Below, one piece after another: positions 25,345-34,055 of a stretch of DNA of 64,000 nt. A program made the translations under genes and the position numbers. Source of the stretch: Nitrospinia bacterium. Its GTDB lineage: Bacteria > Nitrospinota > Nitrospinia > Nitrospinales > JAJDAT01. The stretch spans positions 310,001 through 374,000 of the forward strand of contig JAJDAT010000014.1 in NCBI GenBank assembly GCA_029261715.1, in the 5' to 3' direction. Positions within the stretch are counted from its first letter, which is position 1. Each line of letters starts with the position of its first letter. Under the pieces are notes generated by a model. That model saw only the letters and a list, made by a program, of their open reading frames with translations. It did no database searches and was not told the DNA's origin.

Positions 25345-27720
25345 TCAAGAACCCGTCCCCAGTTTATCCATCAATTGTTTAATTATTTCTGCACCAGGAA
25401 AACCCGCCTGTTGGCCAATATCATAAGCCCTTTGCAAAATCGTCATACCTTCCTCTTTATTTCCATTAACAGCCAAGATCTGTCCCAAATATTTTCCTAC
25501 ATGAAAAAGTCCCATAGCGTCATTGGTTTCTTGAGCTAATTGATAGGCTTCCATCTCATACTCCACGGCTTGTTCTAAGTTTTGATTGGTAACTTCAATT
25601 AGAGTCATATTGTGGAGAGTTGGAATGAGTCCCGCTTTATCTCCTATTTCTCTCATGATTTTCAACGATTGCTTCAGATACTCAAGGGCTGTCGTGGTAT
25701 CTCCCTGGGATTGATAGATCTCGCCAATATTGTTCAGAGTCATACCTTCGCCACTCTTATCGCCTATTTCTCTCATGATTTTCAACGATTGTTTCCTGCA
25801 CTCAAGAGCCATGGAGATATCTCCTAGGGCTCGATATATCGAGCCAATATTGCCCAGAGCCACTCCTTCGACGCTTTTATCGCCTATTTCTCTCACGATT
25901 TTCAACGATTGTTCCAAATACTCACGGGCAGTGGCGTAATCTCCCTGTAATTGGTGGACCTGTCCAATATTACCCAGGGTCGCAGCTTCGCCGCTCTTAT
26001 CGCCTATTTCTCTCATGATTTTCAACGATTGTTCCAAATACTCAAGGGCCATGGCGGTATCTCCTTGGGATCGACAGATCTGACCAACATTACTCAGAGT
26101 CACGCCTTCGCCGCTCTTATCGCCTACTTCCCTCATGATTTTCAACGATTGTTCGAAATACTCCAGAGCCGTGGTGGTATCTCCCCGGGCTTGATATACC
26201 TGGCCGATATTACTCAGAGTCACGCCTTCACCGCTCTTATCGCTTATTCCTCGGCGGATTTTCAACGATTGTTCCAAATACTCCAGGGCCTTTGTATAAT
26301 TTCCTTGGGCTTGATATATCTGGCTAATATTATTTAAGGCAATACCTTTATCGCCCATTTCGGCTTTGGAAAGTGCAAATTGAAAGGAGAATAAAGCTTC
26401 TTCATATTTTCCAAAGCGTAACAAATTCATTCCAATTCGATTGCCACACCAAAAAGGGGCCGCATCCCCAAAAACGTCAAACGCTGTTTGAGCAATTTCG
26501 AGAGAATTGCGAAAAAGCGCTCGGTCATAATAAAATCCTGATAATTTATCCCCAATTTCATTTATACGAGCGCTATTGGCCGATCTGCAAAAATGATGGT
26601 ACGCCGCTTCATAATCGCTTATGTTACCGGCATGAATTCCATGAAACATATAGTAATGATATCGACCGGCTTTTTCGTGAAAATCTTCGGACGTATTTTC
26701 AATGTCTGTTTGGCGTTCTAAAAGGTTTTTCACCAAAGGCGGCATGAAATAATAGATCAAATCCGTTTCTCGATCCCAGTAAACCTGAATCAACGTCAAT
26801 TCTTTGAGCCTTTGTAATTTTGTCTTAGTGGCTTCGGCAAATCCTTGTAACTCAAAAGCGATGTCGATTACTGGAAGCGAAAAATGATATAAAATCTGCG
26901 CAATTTCTTGTTCATCAGAATCTAATTTTTGCCAGAGTTTTTCGAAAATAAATTTTTTAAAACTATCCATTTCAGGAAGAGCTTGATCTTTTGCCTTTTC
27001 GATTTCTTTCGCAAAAGACTCGAAATTTGCGAAATCGGTTTTCAAATTGTTCCCGTCATCTACAAACGCTTTCACAAAAAACTCTACAAATCGAAAGTTC
27101 CCGCCAACCGATTTGTAGAGAAACTCCATACGCTCTTCATTAAGGATAAACAACTTCAAGTCATAGCATTTGCGCGTGAAATCGTTGCGATCAATATCTT
27201 TTAAGTCAAACTCTTTAAACAATCCATCAAGCTCTTGAATGAGGTAACGTCCGGTTACAATCGTATGGATTTTAGGATGGCGGGCCGAATAATTGATAAT
27301 GGCAAGTGCCGCTTCATGATCAGTTAAAAACTCTTCAGTTTCCAGATTTTGAAACGACTCGACATTGTCGAATAAAATAAAAAGAAAAAAATGATCGCCT
27401 AGTTTTTTAAGCAACGATTGAATTTTTAGAACAACACTATCTCCCAAGTGTTCTAATTCTTTGATCCACTCGCTTTTGCCTTTATCCACGCTGAGGCTTT
27501 TTAATTGTTCCAACACTTTGTCTACAGAAAACTCTTTTCCCTCTTCGTTAAAAACAAAACAAACAGTGTCGGGATTCTTGGCACGTAATCGCTGAGCCAG
27601 CTTACGCGCAAACGTGGTTTTACCGATTCCTCCCTGACCTTTGAGTAAGATAGGTTGATTGTCAAAAAAAGCGGGAAGGATTTCCGCTAAATCTTCTCTA
27701 CGACCTACAAAGTCTTCCAC
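25345..27720 (-). CDS. NB-ARC-type STAND NTPase with TPR array (C-terminal part of a split CHAT-NB-ARC-TPR protein)
   Basis: 791 residues from a GTG at 27720, but the same frame stays open upstream to the TAA that ends the CHAT gene. The opening EDFVGRREDLAEILPAFFD is the usual lead into an NB-ARC domain. Walker A is GQGGIGKTT (28-36), Walker B FFLFILFDN, and IHTIVTGRYL is the sensor strand. A winged-helix region and helical linker (about 280-400) follow. Then at least eight 40-residue TPR (TPR_12/Kinesin-light-chain-like) units run to about 740, with the consensus YLEQSLKIMREIGDKSGEG. STAND ATPases hold an effector inactive until the repeat domain detects a ligand. Here the effector is the CHAT domain encoded just upstream. 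No convincing ribosome binding site precedes the GTG. Confidence 0.85.
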   Translation of the reverse strand: MEDFVGRREDLAEILPAFFDNQPILLKGQGGIGKTTFARKLAQRLRAKNPDTVCFVFNEEGKEFSVDKVLEQLKSLSVDKGKSEWIKELEHLGDSVVLKIQSLLKKLGDHFFLFILFDNVESFQNLETEEFLTDHEAALAIINYSARHPKIHTIVTGRYLIQELDGLFKEFDLKDIDRNDFTRKCYDLKLFILNEERMEFLYKSVGGNFRFVEFFVKAFVDDGNNLKTDFANFESFAKEIEKAKDQALPEMDSFKKFIFEKLWQKLDSDEQEIAQILYHFSLPVIDIAFELQGFAEATKTKLQRLKELTLIQVYWDRETDLIYYFMPPLVKNLLERQTDIENTSEDFHEKAGRYHYYMFHGIHAGNISDYEAAYHHFCRSANSARINEIGDKLSGFYYDRALFRNSLEIAQTAFDVFGDAAPFWCGNRIGMNLLRFGKYEEALFSFQFALSKAEMGDKGIALNNISQIYQAQGNYTKALEYLEQSLKIRRGISDKSGEGVTLSNIGQVYQARGDTTTALEYFEQSLKIMREVGDKSGEGVTLSNVGQICRSQGDTAMALEYLEQSLKIMREIGDKSGEAATLGNIGQVHQLQGDYATAREYLEQSLKIVREIGDKSVEGVALGNIGSIYRALGDISMALECRKQSLKIMREIGDKSGEGMTLNNIGEIYQSQGDTTTALEYLKQSLKIMREIGDKAGLIPTLHNMTLIEVTNQNLEQAVEYEMEAYQLAQETNDAMGLFHVGKYLGQILAVNGNKEEGMTILQRAYDIGQQAGFPGAEIIKQLMDKLGTGS
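25610..26340 (-). repeat. Tandem 120-bp repeats encoding near-identical TPR units
   Basis: About six copies of a 120-base unit with strong DNA identity; the plus-strand text ATTTTCAACGATTGTTCC or a close variant recurs every 120 bases (near 25658, 25778, 25898, 26018, 26138 and 26258). Each unit encodes one 40-residue TPR. The level of identity implies recent duplication or gene conversion, and the unit number may vary between strains. Confidence 0.9.
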
Positions 27721-27849
27721 TCCAGATTGTTGTAAGGTTGAGTTGACAAAAAGTCCACCGGCAATTTCTGGAGCTAGTTTTTTAAATTCTTGTTTCCAAT
27801 CTACAACTTCAGTTTTCCCGAAAAGATATAGATTGGGGATAACCCATTA
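27721..27849 (-). other. In-frame linker with a single stop codon joining CHAT and NB-ARC frames
   Basis: The stop of the CHAT gene is TAA at 27847-27849. The next 42 codons are open in exactly the same frame (WVIPNLYLFGKTEVVDWKQE, then FKKLAPEIAGGLFVNSTLQQ) and lead straight into EDFVGRRED of the NB-ARC protein. This segment reads as real protein, so the two genes are one gene interrupted by one nonsense codon. A CAA (Gln) to TAA transition would explain it. Confidence 0.85.
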
Positions 27850-28848
27850 CATGGGAACACCGCCAAGATTGGCTTTGTGAAGGTTTTTCGCTTCTTCTTC
27901 CTTCACCGTATTACAAGCTTTTTTGAAAGCTTCTTGGATGGTTGTTTTTTGAGAAATACCGTCATAAAAAGTTGCAGCAAACGAAGTGGCATAATCATCT
28001 AAAATACTCAAACCCATAGAAACGACGGAAGGAACTCCCTTTTGCAAAAGTGCGATGGTCACTCCGGCCATGCCTTTTTCTAAATTGGCCTGCGCCGTTT
28101 TACAGGAACATAAAACCACTAAAGGAATCGTATGACTTGGTTTTAAAACCGCTTCGGCAAAAACGTTAGCGCCAATCGATTCTGAATTAAGACTCAAGTC
28201 ATTTTCTAAAAGTAAACGCCCTTCGCCCTTTTCTTCGTCAAAATTACCGTGCCCCGTGAAGTGGAGTATATGATAATTATTTTGACTGATTTTACGTTTC
28301 AACGCAGCTAGCGAACCGTTGTCGGTGAAATCGATTTGGACTTCGCCGCTTCTATAAAGAGGTTTGAACGATTTTAAAATTTGCCGTTCTTCCTTTTCAT
28401 AATTCAAACGGCCTTTTACCTGAACATCCTTTGGCGATGAGATCATCACCAAAACTTTGAGCGGTCCGCCTTTTAAATTTTGTTCTTTGCTTGGAGTTTC
28501 CAGACAATTTTTGCTTATAAATAATCGATCAATTTCATTCAGCGGCTTTTTGGAAGCAGGATCGATTGCGATTTCCCAGGGAAGATTGAGAATTTCTGTG
28601 TCTGGGTGGAATAAATTGACGTGGTAAAAATCGCCGCTACTTTTTATTTGGCTTAGAACTGCGATTAACTCAGGATTATTCGCAACGGCTTGCGTTAGTT
28701 TTTCTTTTAGTTCTTCAAAAATAGTTGGCGACAATCGCGCCTTCTCTTCCAAAAACTCTACCGCTTTTTTGAAGCTGGCTTTTAGGTCTTGCTCCGTTTC
28801 TGAGGGGAGATTTAGTGTGATTTTTTCGAAGATCATAAAGAAAACCAT
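27847..28848 (-). CDS. CHAT-domain (caspase-like) protein, N-terminal part of a split protein
   Basis: 333 residues. After a helical N-terminal domain (about 1-75) comes the CHAT fold: LPWEIAID, a strand VLVMISSPKD, ILHFTGHGNF with the catalytic His200, and VVLCSCKTAQANLEKGMAGV with the catalytic Cys249, then GVPSVVSMGLSILDDYATSF and FYDGI. Both residues of the His-Cys dyad are present, so proteolytic activity is possible. CHAT proteases are effectors in bacterial immunity and cell-death modules, usually fused to or next to TPR or STAND sensors. Here the frame continues after one TAA into an NB-ARC-TPR sensor. An ATG five codons in (28836) is an alternative start; no good ribosome binding site supports either. 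Confidence 0.88.
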   Translation of the reverse strand: MVFFMIFEKITLNLPSETEQDLKASFKKAVEFLEEKARLSPTIFEELKEKLTQAVANNPELIAVLSQIKSSGDFYHVNLFHPDTEILNLPWEIAIDPASKKPLNEIDRLFISKNCLETPSKEQNLKGGPLKVLVMISSPKDVQVKGRLNYEKEERQILKSFKPLYRSGEVQIDFTDNGSLAALKRKISQNNYHILHFTGHGNFDEEKGEGRLLLENDLSLNSESIGANVFAEAVLKPSHTIPLVVLCSCKTAQANLEKGMAGVTIALLQKGVPSVVSMGLSILDDYATSFAATFYDGISQKTTIQEAFKKACNTVKEEEAKNLHKANLGGVPM

Positions 28849-28852
28849 TTTT

Positions 28853-28880
28853 ACCGCAAAGGCGCAAAGAACGCGAAGGA
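28853..28880. repeat. Short dispersed repeat
   Basis: CCGCAAAGGCGCAAAGAACG and the following CGAAGG match a short intergenic repeat common in unrelated bacterial genomes. It lies between the CHAT and zinc-ribbon genes. Confidence 0.45.
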
Positions 28881-28924
28881 TTCTTTAAAACCTTTCGAAG
28901 GTAACTGCCTTACATCAGCATTAA

Positions 28925-29128
28925 TTATTCATCAAAGCCGAAGCGTCTGAAAACTTCCGTATCTTTCATTAACTTGCCTTCAATCTTTACCTTCACAACT
29001 CTATCGCAATGAGGACAATAAACATCAGCATTGCTTTTCGTTTCGCTCGAACCTTCTTCAACTTCCACAACTAAAGGAAATTTTTTTTCACAATGTGGAC
29101 ACTTCACGTTGTAAGTAATTTTTGGCAT
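28925..29128 (-). CDS. Small zinc-ribbon protein
   Basis: 67 residues with two CPHC knuckles (KCPHCEKKFPL at 9-12 and YCPHCDRVVKV at 38-41), a complete four-Cys zinc ribbon. GAGG lies five bases before the ATG. There is no other domain. It follows the membrane-protein gene by seven bases and precedes the CHAT gene by 76, so it belongs to the same operon. It may bind nucleic acid or act as an adaptor; neither can be shown. Confidence 0.78.
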   Translation of the reverse strand: MPKITYNVKCPHCEKKFPLVVEVEEGSSETKSNADVYCPHCDRVVKVKIEGKLMKDTEVFRRFGFDE

Positions 29129-29135
29129 TTCATCC

Positions 29136-29558
29136 TCAAAAATAAAACCAGAAAAGAGATATTATACAAAGAAGATACAAAGAAACAGCACTCATTAAAA
29201 TAGCCCATTTTTTTTCTGCACTTTTTTGATTTTCTTTTTTAATATCATCAACTGATATAGAACTAAATTTGTATCTCATAGGAAACATTACAAAAAAAGC
29301 GCATATTAAAGAAATTACTAACCCACATAACAAAAGCACTAGTTTTACTTTTGTAACCCCCTCCATCGTAAGTCGATGTAGAGAAGTGAAAATAATAGTA
29401 ATAGACAACGATATAATGGTCGCTAAAAATTTAGCGGCTTCTTCAAATCGTTCCGGAGCTTCCTGTTGCATTTTTACGGAATACTCTAGCCAGCTTTTCG
29501 CATCCCGGTCTGGGAATTCTCCCTGGACATCTTTGATCTCTGGATCGTTATCCGCCAT
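29136..29558 (-). CDS. Three-helix membrane protein of the CHAT locus
   Basis: 140 residues. A hydrophilic, acidic N-terminus of about 40 residues is followed by three hydrophobic segments: LATIISLSITIIFTSLHRL, KVKLVLLLCGLVISLICAFF and WAILMSAVSLYLLCIISLFW. A cytoplasmic loop with DDIKKENQKSAEKKW separates the last two. I recognise no family. It is the first gene of the operon leading to the zinc ribbon and CHAT/NB-ARC-TPR genes. The shape would suit a membrane effector or anchor controlled by the CHAT protease, which is an inference from position. Confidence 0.7.
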   Translation of the reverse strand: MADNDPEIKDVQGEFPDRDAKSWLEYSVKMQQEAPERFEEAAKFLATIISLSITIIFTSLHRLTMEGVTKVKLVLLLCGLVISLICAFFVMFPMRYKFSSISVDDIKKENQKSAEKKWAILMSAVSLYLLCIISLFWFYF

Positions 29559-29734
29559 AACTCCTTCGCTCGCGACAGTTGTTTAACTTGTGGCTGTTTT
29601 TTGTTTGATACGGAAAGACTATATTATTTTTAAATTATTGTAAACAAAAATAATTTTGTACTCAGAAAGAGCGTTAAAGGGTTGGTTCGAGGGTTTTTAC
29701 AAAAATAAAGTAAGGAACATGCTTCTTTGAAGCA

Positions 29735-30090
29735 TAGATTCCTCCGCGATGGTCGGAATGACATTTAATCGGGGCGAGATCCTTCACCTATACTCCGTAT
29801 AGCTTCAGGAGGACACGCGGTGGGGGTGGCACAAAATAAAACTAATTGTTAAACCAAAGACGTGATCCCTTGACGGAGTTTATCCTGAGCTTGCCGAAGG
29901 GTTCGGAATGACTTTCAGAGGAGGCTAGCGTATACCAAGTAAGTTTTTTGTTTGGCATTTATTTTTCCAAGCCTAAAAGCAAAGAGGTGGTCGCAGTTCG
30001 GCCTTCGAGAGCCTCAGGCTGACATAGCTCAATGTGACATTTTATTTTGCGTTTTAAAAGCGAGATTCCTCCACTTCGGTCGGAATGACG
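29735..30090. repeat. Cluster of dispersed REP-like elements
   Basis: Between the NHL gene and the CHAT operon I count several short elements. GATTCCTCCGCGATGGTCGG at 29738-29757 is related to GATTCCTCCACTTCGGTCGG at 30064-30083, and both run into AATGAC. TTTATCCTGAGCTTGCCGAA lies at 29879-29898 and a further degenerate one at 29776-29815. These are recurrent intergenic repeats in environmental genomes. No gene lies in 29559-30138. The promoter of the CHAT operon must be near its start, in the first bases above 29558. Confidence 0.6.
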
Positions 30091-30138
30091 TTCGGAGGGG
30101 ACTAAGCCAGTTTGACGCTCACTGTGATATTTTTTAGT

Positions 30139-33100
30139 TTATTGGATATTGAAGACTTGGATGCGGTGATGGTCACTATCGACTGCGAAGAGTTGATTGC
30201 CGAAAGTTGAAACAGCGGTGATTTTTCCTGACTCGCCTAGCCTTCTACCAGGGCAATCGTAAACATAAATGGGTTTTAACATTTCATCTAATAACAAAAT
30301 TCTTTTGTTCAAATAGTCGGAAGCAAATAACCCAAAACGTTGATCATGATGCAGGTAATACAATAATCCTACATCCATTCCTGCTTTGTCCAATACCGCT
30401 ATGGTTTCGCCTTGGGCGTTGCATCGTCTTAAAATAGACTCCGACTTATCCGCAACAAAATAGTCTCCACCTTCAATACAACAAACGGCTATTGGTTCGC
30501 CCCAGGTATCTTGTTCTGATTGTGGTTCAATCGCTTTAACCCAAACGCCATCCGTATCAAATATGATAATTCTTTTGTGTTGATGGTCGGCTACCCAGGC
30601 GTTTCCACTTTCGTCCAACGACATGGAGTAAACATCGCATAAACGATTTTCTTCTGGTCCTTGATCGCCGAATGAAAGCAAAAAATTTCCATCGGAATCA
30701 AACTTCTGAATTCGTTTATTCAATGTATCCACAACGTAAAGGTTATCCGTTTTATCAAAGTCTAGACTTAACGCTGAATTCAAAGAACCTGGCGCGTTGC
30801 CTTGCCTTCCTATCGTCCGTCGTAAAACCCCTTTAGGTGAATAAACAAAAATCTGATTTTTTTCATGATCGATAACAAATGTTTCGCCTTTAGAGTTTTG
30901 AGCCATTCCCGTTGGATACAAGAGCTGTCCTAAATTCACGCCTGTTCGACCAAAAGAAAATTCAATCTCCATTGAAAACTTTTTAGATTCGACTTTCGAT
31001 TCTTTAATCGCGTCGATCTTATTCAGCAGTTTTAAAGCTTTGACATAACGACTGTAATTAAAATTCAAACGATCCAGATTTAAATCAATGCGAGTTTTTT
31101 CTTCTTTAAGTTGTCCGGCTCTATCAATCTCTCCAGTTTCTCCTTGAAAAATAGCCGTAGACAGTTCACTATCAATTTTTCCACGTTCTAATGTTTTGCT
31201 TTTAATTTGATCGTTTGTTTCCGAAATTTGTTTACTCAAAGAAGTTTTATAATTTTCCACCGATTCAATAAACGTTTGAACGCCTTTCAAATCTTTCACA
31301 CCAGATTCAAAACTTAAAAGAGCTGTTCCGCGAACTAACCGAATCAGGTTGTGAGTTTCGTTTATTTCAAGCGTTTTGATCATTCGTTTTATCAAAGAGG
31401 TTTGAAATTCCAAAGCCATCAAATTATTCTGGATTGGTATGGGCTCTTTTTTGTTTCTTGGATCGGTTTTGGATAAGCTTGCTTCAAATTTAATTTTATT
31501 CAAAACCAAGTTTTCCATGTTTGTCATCAACTCGTCGCTTGTCTTTTCAAATGTTGCTGTATTCGTCAGAGTTTGTTGTAGCTTTTCCGTAATTTCTTCG
31601 GCAAGAGTTTCTAAAGAATCAACGGTCAAAATTTCGTTTGCGCAAAGCGCCCCTTGCTCCACCTTTTCTATGGGGGCAACTTCAAATATCACATTACGCA
31701 ATGTCTCTACAGGAATGGTTTCCTCATAATTGTGAGGGATGGGCGATAACTCTTCTATCTCTAAAGTACGTGTCGTAAAATTTTTGTTGTTGGCGTCGAA
31801 TAAAATAACGCCATCCAAAATATCGAAATAATCATTTTCGATAAAGCTCAATAGAGACCAATCTTCTTGTATTCCCAAAAAGATCCTATGAATCTGCAAT
31901 ATGTGATCTGAGTTTTTGAATAGATCGGCGATAAACTGCCTTAATAAAGATTCGCTATTCCTTAACCAAATACTTTTATAAGCCGCAAATAAGGCTCGAA
32001 TTTCGAAAATAAAATTTTGCGTCACCCCAAAAAGCCTTTGGTTCGTTTGAAGTTTTGATCTAAAACTTTTCCATTTTTCTTCGCTGTCATTCATTCCGGA
32101 AAAGTCGCCAAACATACTTTCTTCTCGCTTTTCCTTTTCCGTTAACAAACCGATCATATGACCGCAAACTTTAAACCAACGAGTCGTTTGCATTTTTAAA
32201 CATTCCTGAATCGTTTCGACAGACGAATCGCCACATAATACTTCGTTCAAAAAAGTCCATCTTCTATTAACGATTCTCCGATATTCAAAAGACAGTTCTC
32301 GAACTTTGTGGAATCCTTCTTTTTCTTCTTTATCCGCTAAATACAATTCTTTATTAAAAATTAAGGGATCTTCTTGCTGGGCGAGAATCAGTATTTCTTC
32401 TTCTAATATTTTATCTAAAGCGATGTCTGCAATTTTTTGCCAACTGGACAAATGGCTTATCAGCTTTTGAGAGGCTTGTTCGATTTGAAGATCATAGAAT
32501 TTGAGGCCTTCGATTATTAAGTGAGCGCTGGTTTTTTCGGCCCCTAATTTATTCCCTAACCGGGCAAAAGCGCTAGGAATTTCAAGCGCATCGCGGAAAC
32601 CCTTTTCCTCTCTCAACTCGAAACTATTTTGGCTGGTTGTTAGATCGGTCAGCGCTTGCGCATACAACTCAAACGCCGCTTCATATTGGCCTGCGGCCTC
32701 TAAATTCTGTCCATTTTGAAATGCCGTTTCAATATCGTCTTCATATAACTGCTGCAAAACTTTCGCAAGGTCTTCATTTTTTAAAGGATCGACGCTATAA
32801 ACTGAAATATGCGGTTCGAAGGTTATACCGACAAAAATTTTATTATCTGGTCCAGCTGTAACCAGACAAGGGGTATTTAGCGATTCGCCTCCTGTGCCTT
32901 CTCCAAACGCAAACAAAAACTTTCCAGAAGACGCAAAAACTTGAACTCGGTTATTGTTGAGATCTGTAACGTAAACATAATCCTGAGAACCCACTGTTAC
33001 GCAAAGTGGATATTCAAATTGACAGGCTTCCGCTCCTTGCACTCCCAAATACCCTACGATATTCCATTGCGGATCGAACTTGATAACGCGGTGATTGCCG

Positions 33101-33855
33101 CTGTCGGTTAAGTAAAAATAACCATAACTGTCTCGCGCTAAAGATGTCGGAAACTCAAAAACCGGTCGTGGAAATAATACAGGTTCTGTATCGTAAACCT
33201 GCGCTAAGCGGTCTTCTAATTCGGTGCCGCGAGTTCCTATCCAGCCTTGCGAAACAAGATTGGCGTCAAAAAACTGAATACGGTGGTTGTAACGTTCCAC
33301 CACGATGATGCCACCATCGGGTTGGATTAATATACCGTAGGGTTCGTTGAACTCCCCCTTACCATCGCCATAGCCGCCAATGGTTTTTAAATGACCGCCT
33401 TCGGAATCAAACTTTTGAATTCTGTGATTCCAGCTATCGGCAACATATATTGAACCTTCTGGGTCAACAGCTAATCCTCTAGGATAGGTTAGCTCTCCAT
33501 CGCTTTTACCTTTGCCGCCAAAAGCGGTGACTAAATTAAAATCTTTATCATAAATTTGAACGCGATGATTAAAATCATCGGCTATCACTAAACGTCCATC
33601 TGGACCAAATGCCATTCCCGATGGGGGCGATAGTTGTTTGGATTTTGAATCTGCTTTTCTAAATTTTTCTTGGAATCGAATCGAAAATAACGACTGAAGG
33701 GCTTGCAGCTTTGACGCTTCTTTGTCTGATATATCGGAGGTTGCGGACAACTTATCTAAAAACTTTTTTGCCGATTTAGATAGAACATTCGCCGAATGTT
33801 CAGTTAAAAACTCTTGTATTGAGGATTCTTCAGAACCAGAGGGAGGACTTGTCAT
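30139..33855 (-). CDS. Giant NHL-TPR-coiled coil-NHL protein
   Basis: 1238 residues without a signal peptide, hence cytoplasmic. Residues about 80-355 are six NHL repeats forming a beta propeller (for example GLAVDPEGSIYVADSWNHRI QKFDSEG). A TPR pair (QNGQNLEAAGQYEAAFELYA) follows, then about 500 residues of helix including long coiled coils (QISETNDQIKSKTLERGKID). From about 975 to the end there is a second NHL propeller (DKTDNLYVVDTLNKRIQKFD). Propellers at both ends of a coiled coil suggest a large binding scaffold. It is upstream of the CHAT/NB-ARC operon in the same direction but separated by 580 bases of repeats. Confidence 0.85.
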   Translation of the reverse strand: MTSPPSGSEESSIQEFLTEHSANVLSKSAKKFLDKLSATSDISDKEASKLQALQSLFSIRFQEKFRKADSKSKQLSPPSGMAFGPDGRLVIADDFNHRVQIYDKDFNLVTAFGGKGKSDGELTYPRGLAVDPEGSIYVADSWNHRIQKFDSEGGHLKTIGGYGDGKGEFNEPYGILIQPDGGIIVVERYNHRIQFFDANLVSQGWIGTRGTELEDRLAQVYDTEPVLFPRPVFEFPTSLARDSYGYFYLTDSGNHRVIKFDPQWNIVGYLGVQGAEACQFEYPLCVTVGSQDYVYVTDLNNNRVQVFASSGKFLFAFGEGTGGESLNTPCLVTAGPDNKIFVGITFEPHISVYSVDPLKNEDLAKVLQQLYEDDIETAFQNGQNLEAAGQYEAAFELYAQALTDLTTSQNSFELREEKGFRDALEIPSAFARLGNKLGAEKTSAHLIIEGLKFYDLQIEQASQKLISHLSSWQKIADIALDKILEEEILILAQQEDPLIFNKELYLADKEEKEGFHKVRELSFEYRRIVNRRWTFLNEVLCGDSSVETIQECLKMQTTRWFKVCGHMIGLLTEKEKREESMFGDFSGMNDSEEKWKSFRSKLQTNQRLFGVTQNFIFEIRALFAAYKSIWLRNSESLLRQFIADLFKNSDHILQIHRIFLGIQEDWSLLSFIENDYFDILDGVILFDANNKNFTTRTLEIEELSPIPHNYEETIPVETLRNVIFEVAPIEKVEQGALCANEILTVDSLETLAEEITEKLQQTLTNTATFEKTSDELMTNMENLVLNKIKFEASLSKTDPRNKKEPIPIQNNLMALEFQTSLIKRMIKTLEINETHNLIRLVRGTALLSFESGVKDLKGVQTFIESVENYKTSLSKQISETNDQIKSKTLERGKIDSELSTAIFQGETGEIDRAGQLKEEKTRIDLNLDRLNFNYSRYVKALKLLNKIDAIKESKVESKKFSMEIEFSFGRTGVNLGQLLYPTGMAQNSKGETFVIDHEKNQIFVYSPKGVLRRTIGRQGNAPGSLNSALSLDFDKTDNLYVVDTLNKRIQKFDSDGNFLLSFGDQGPEENRLCDVYSMSLDESGNAWVADHQHKRIIIFDTDGVWVKAIEPQSEQDTWGEPIAVCCIEGGDYFVADKSESILRRCNAQGETIAVLDKAGMDVGLLYYLHHDQRFGLFASDYLNKRILLLDEMLKPIYVYDCPGRRLGESGKITAVSTFGNQLFAVDSDHHRIQVFNIQ

Positions 33856-34055
33856 GAGGGAAAAAACGGCTCGACGAAAGGGTTATCGGTTGCTTTTTTC
33901 CTGGTCATTTAACCATAAAGATTTATGCAATACAATTTAGAATATTTTTGAGAATCTTTAATATTTTTTTAGTTTACCATGTTCTAGGTTGATAATTCGG
34001 GCTTTGGCTTATCTTTATACTAACCGTTTTTCAATTTAGGCTAAGTTGAAGATTA

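Noticed and set aside
25610-26340. Regular 120-bp repetition suggesting a CRISPR array
   Set aside because: The unit is 120 bases of continuous coding sequence with no unique spacers; it encodes TPR units.
25612-26747. Long plus-strand open frames across the TPR region
   Set aside because: They are antisense shadows of the 120-bp TPR repeats, with repeated nonsense-like peptides and no ribosome binding sites.
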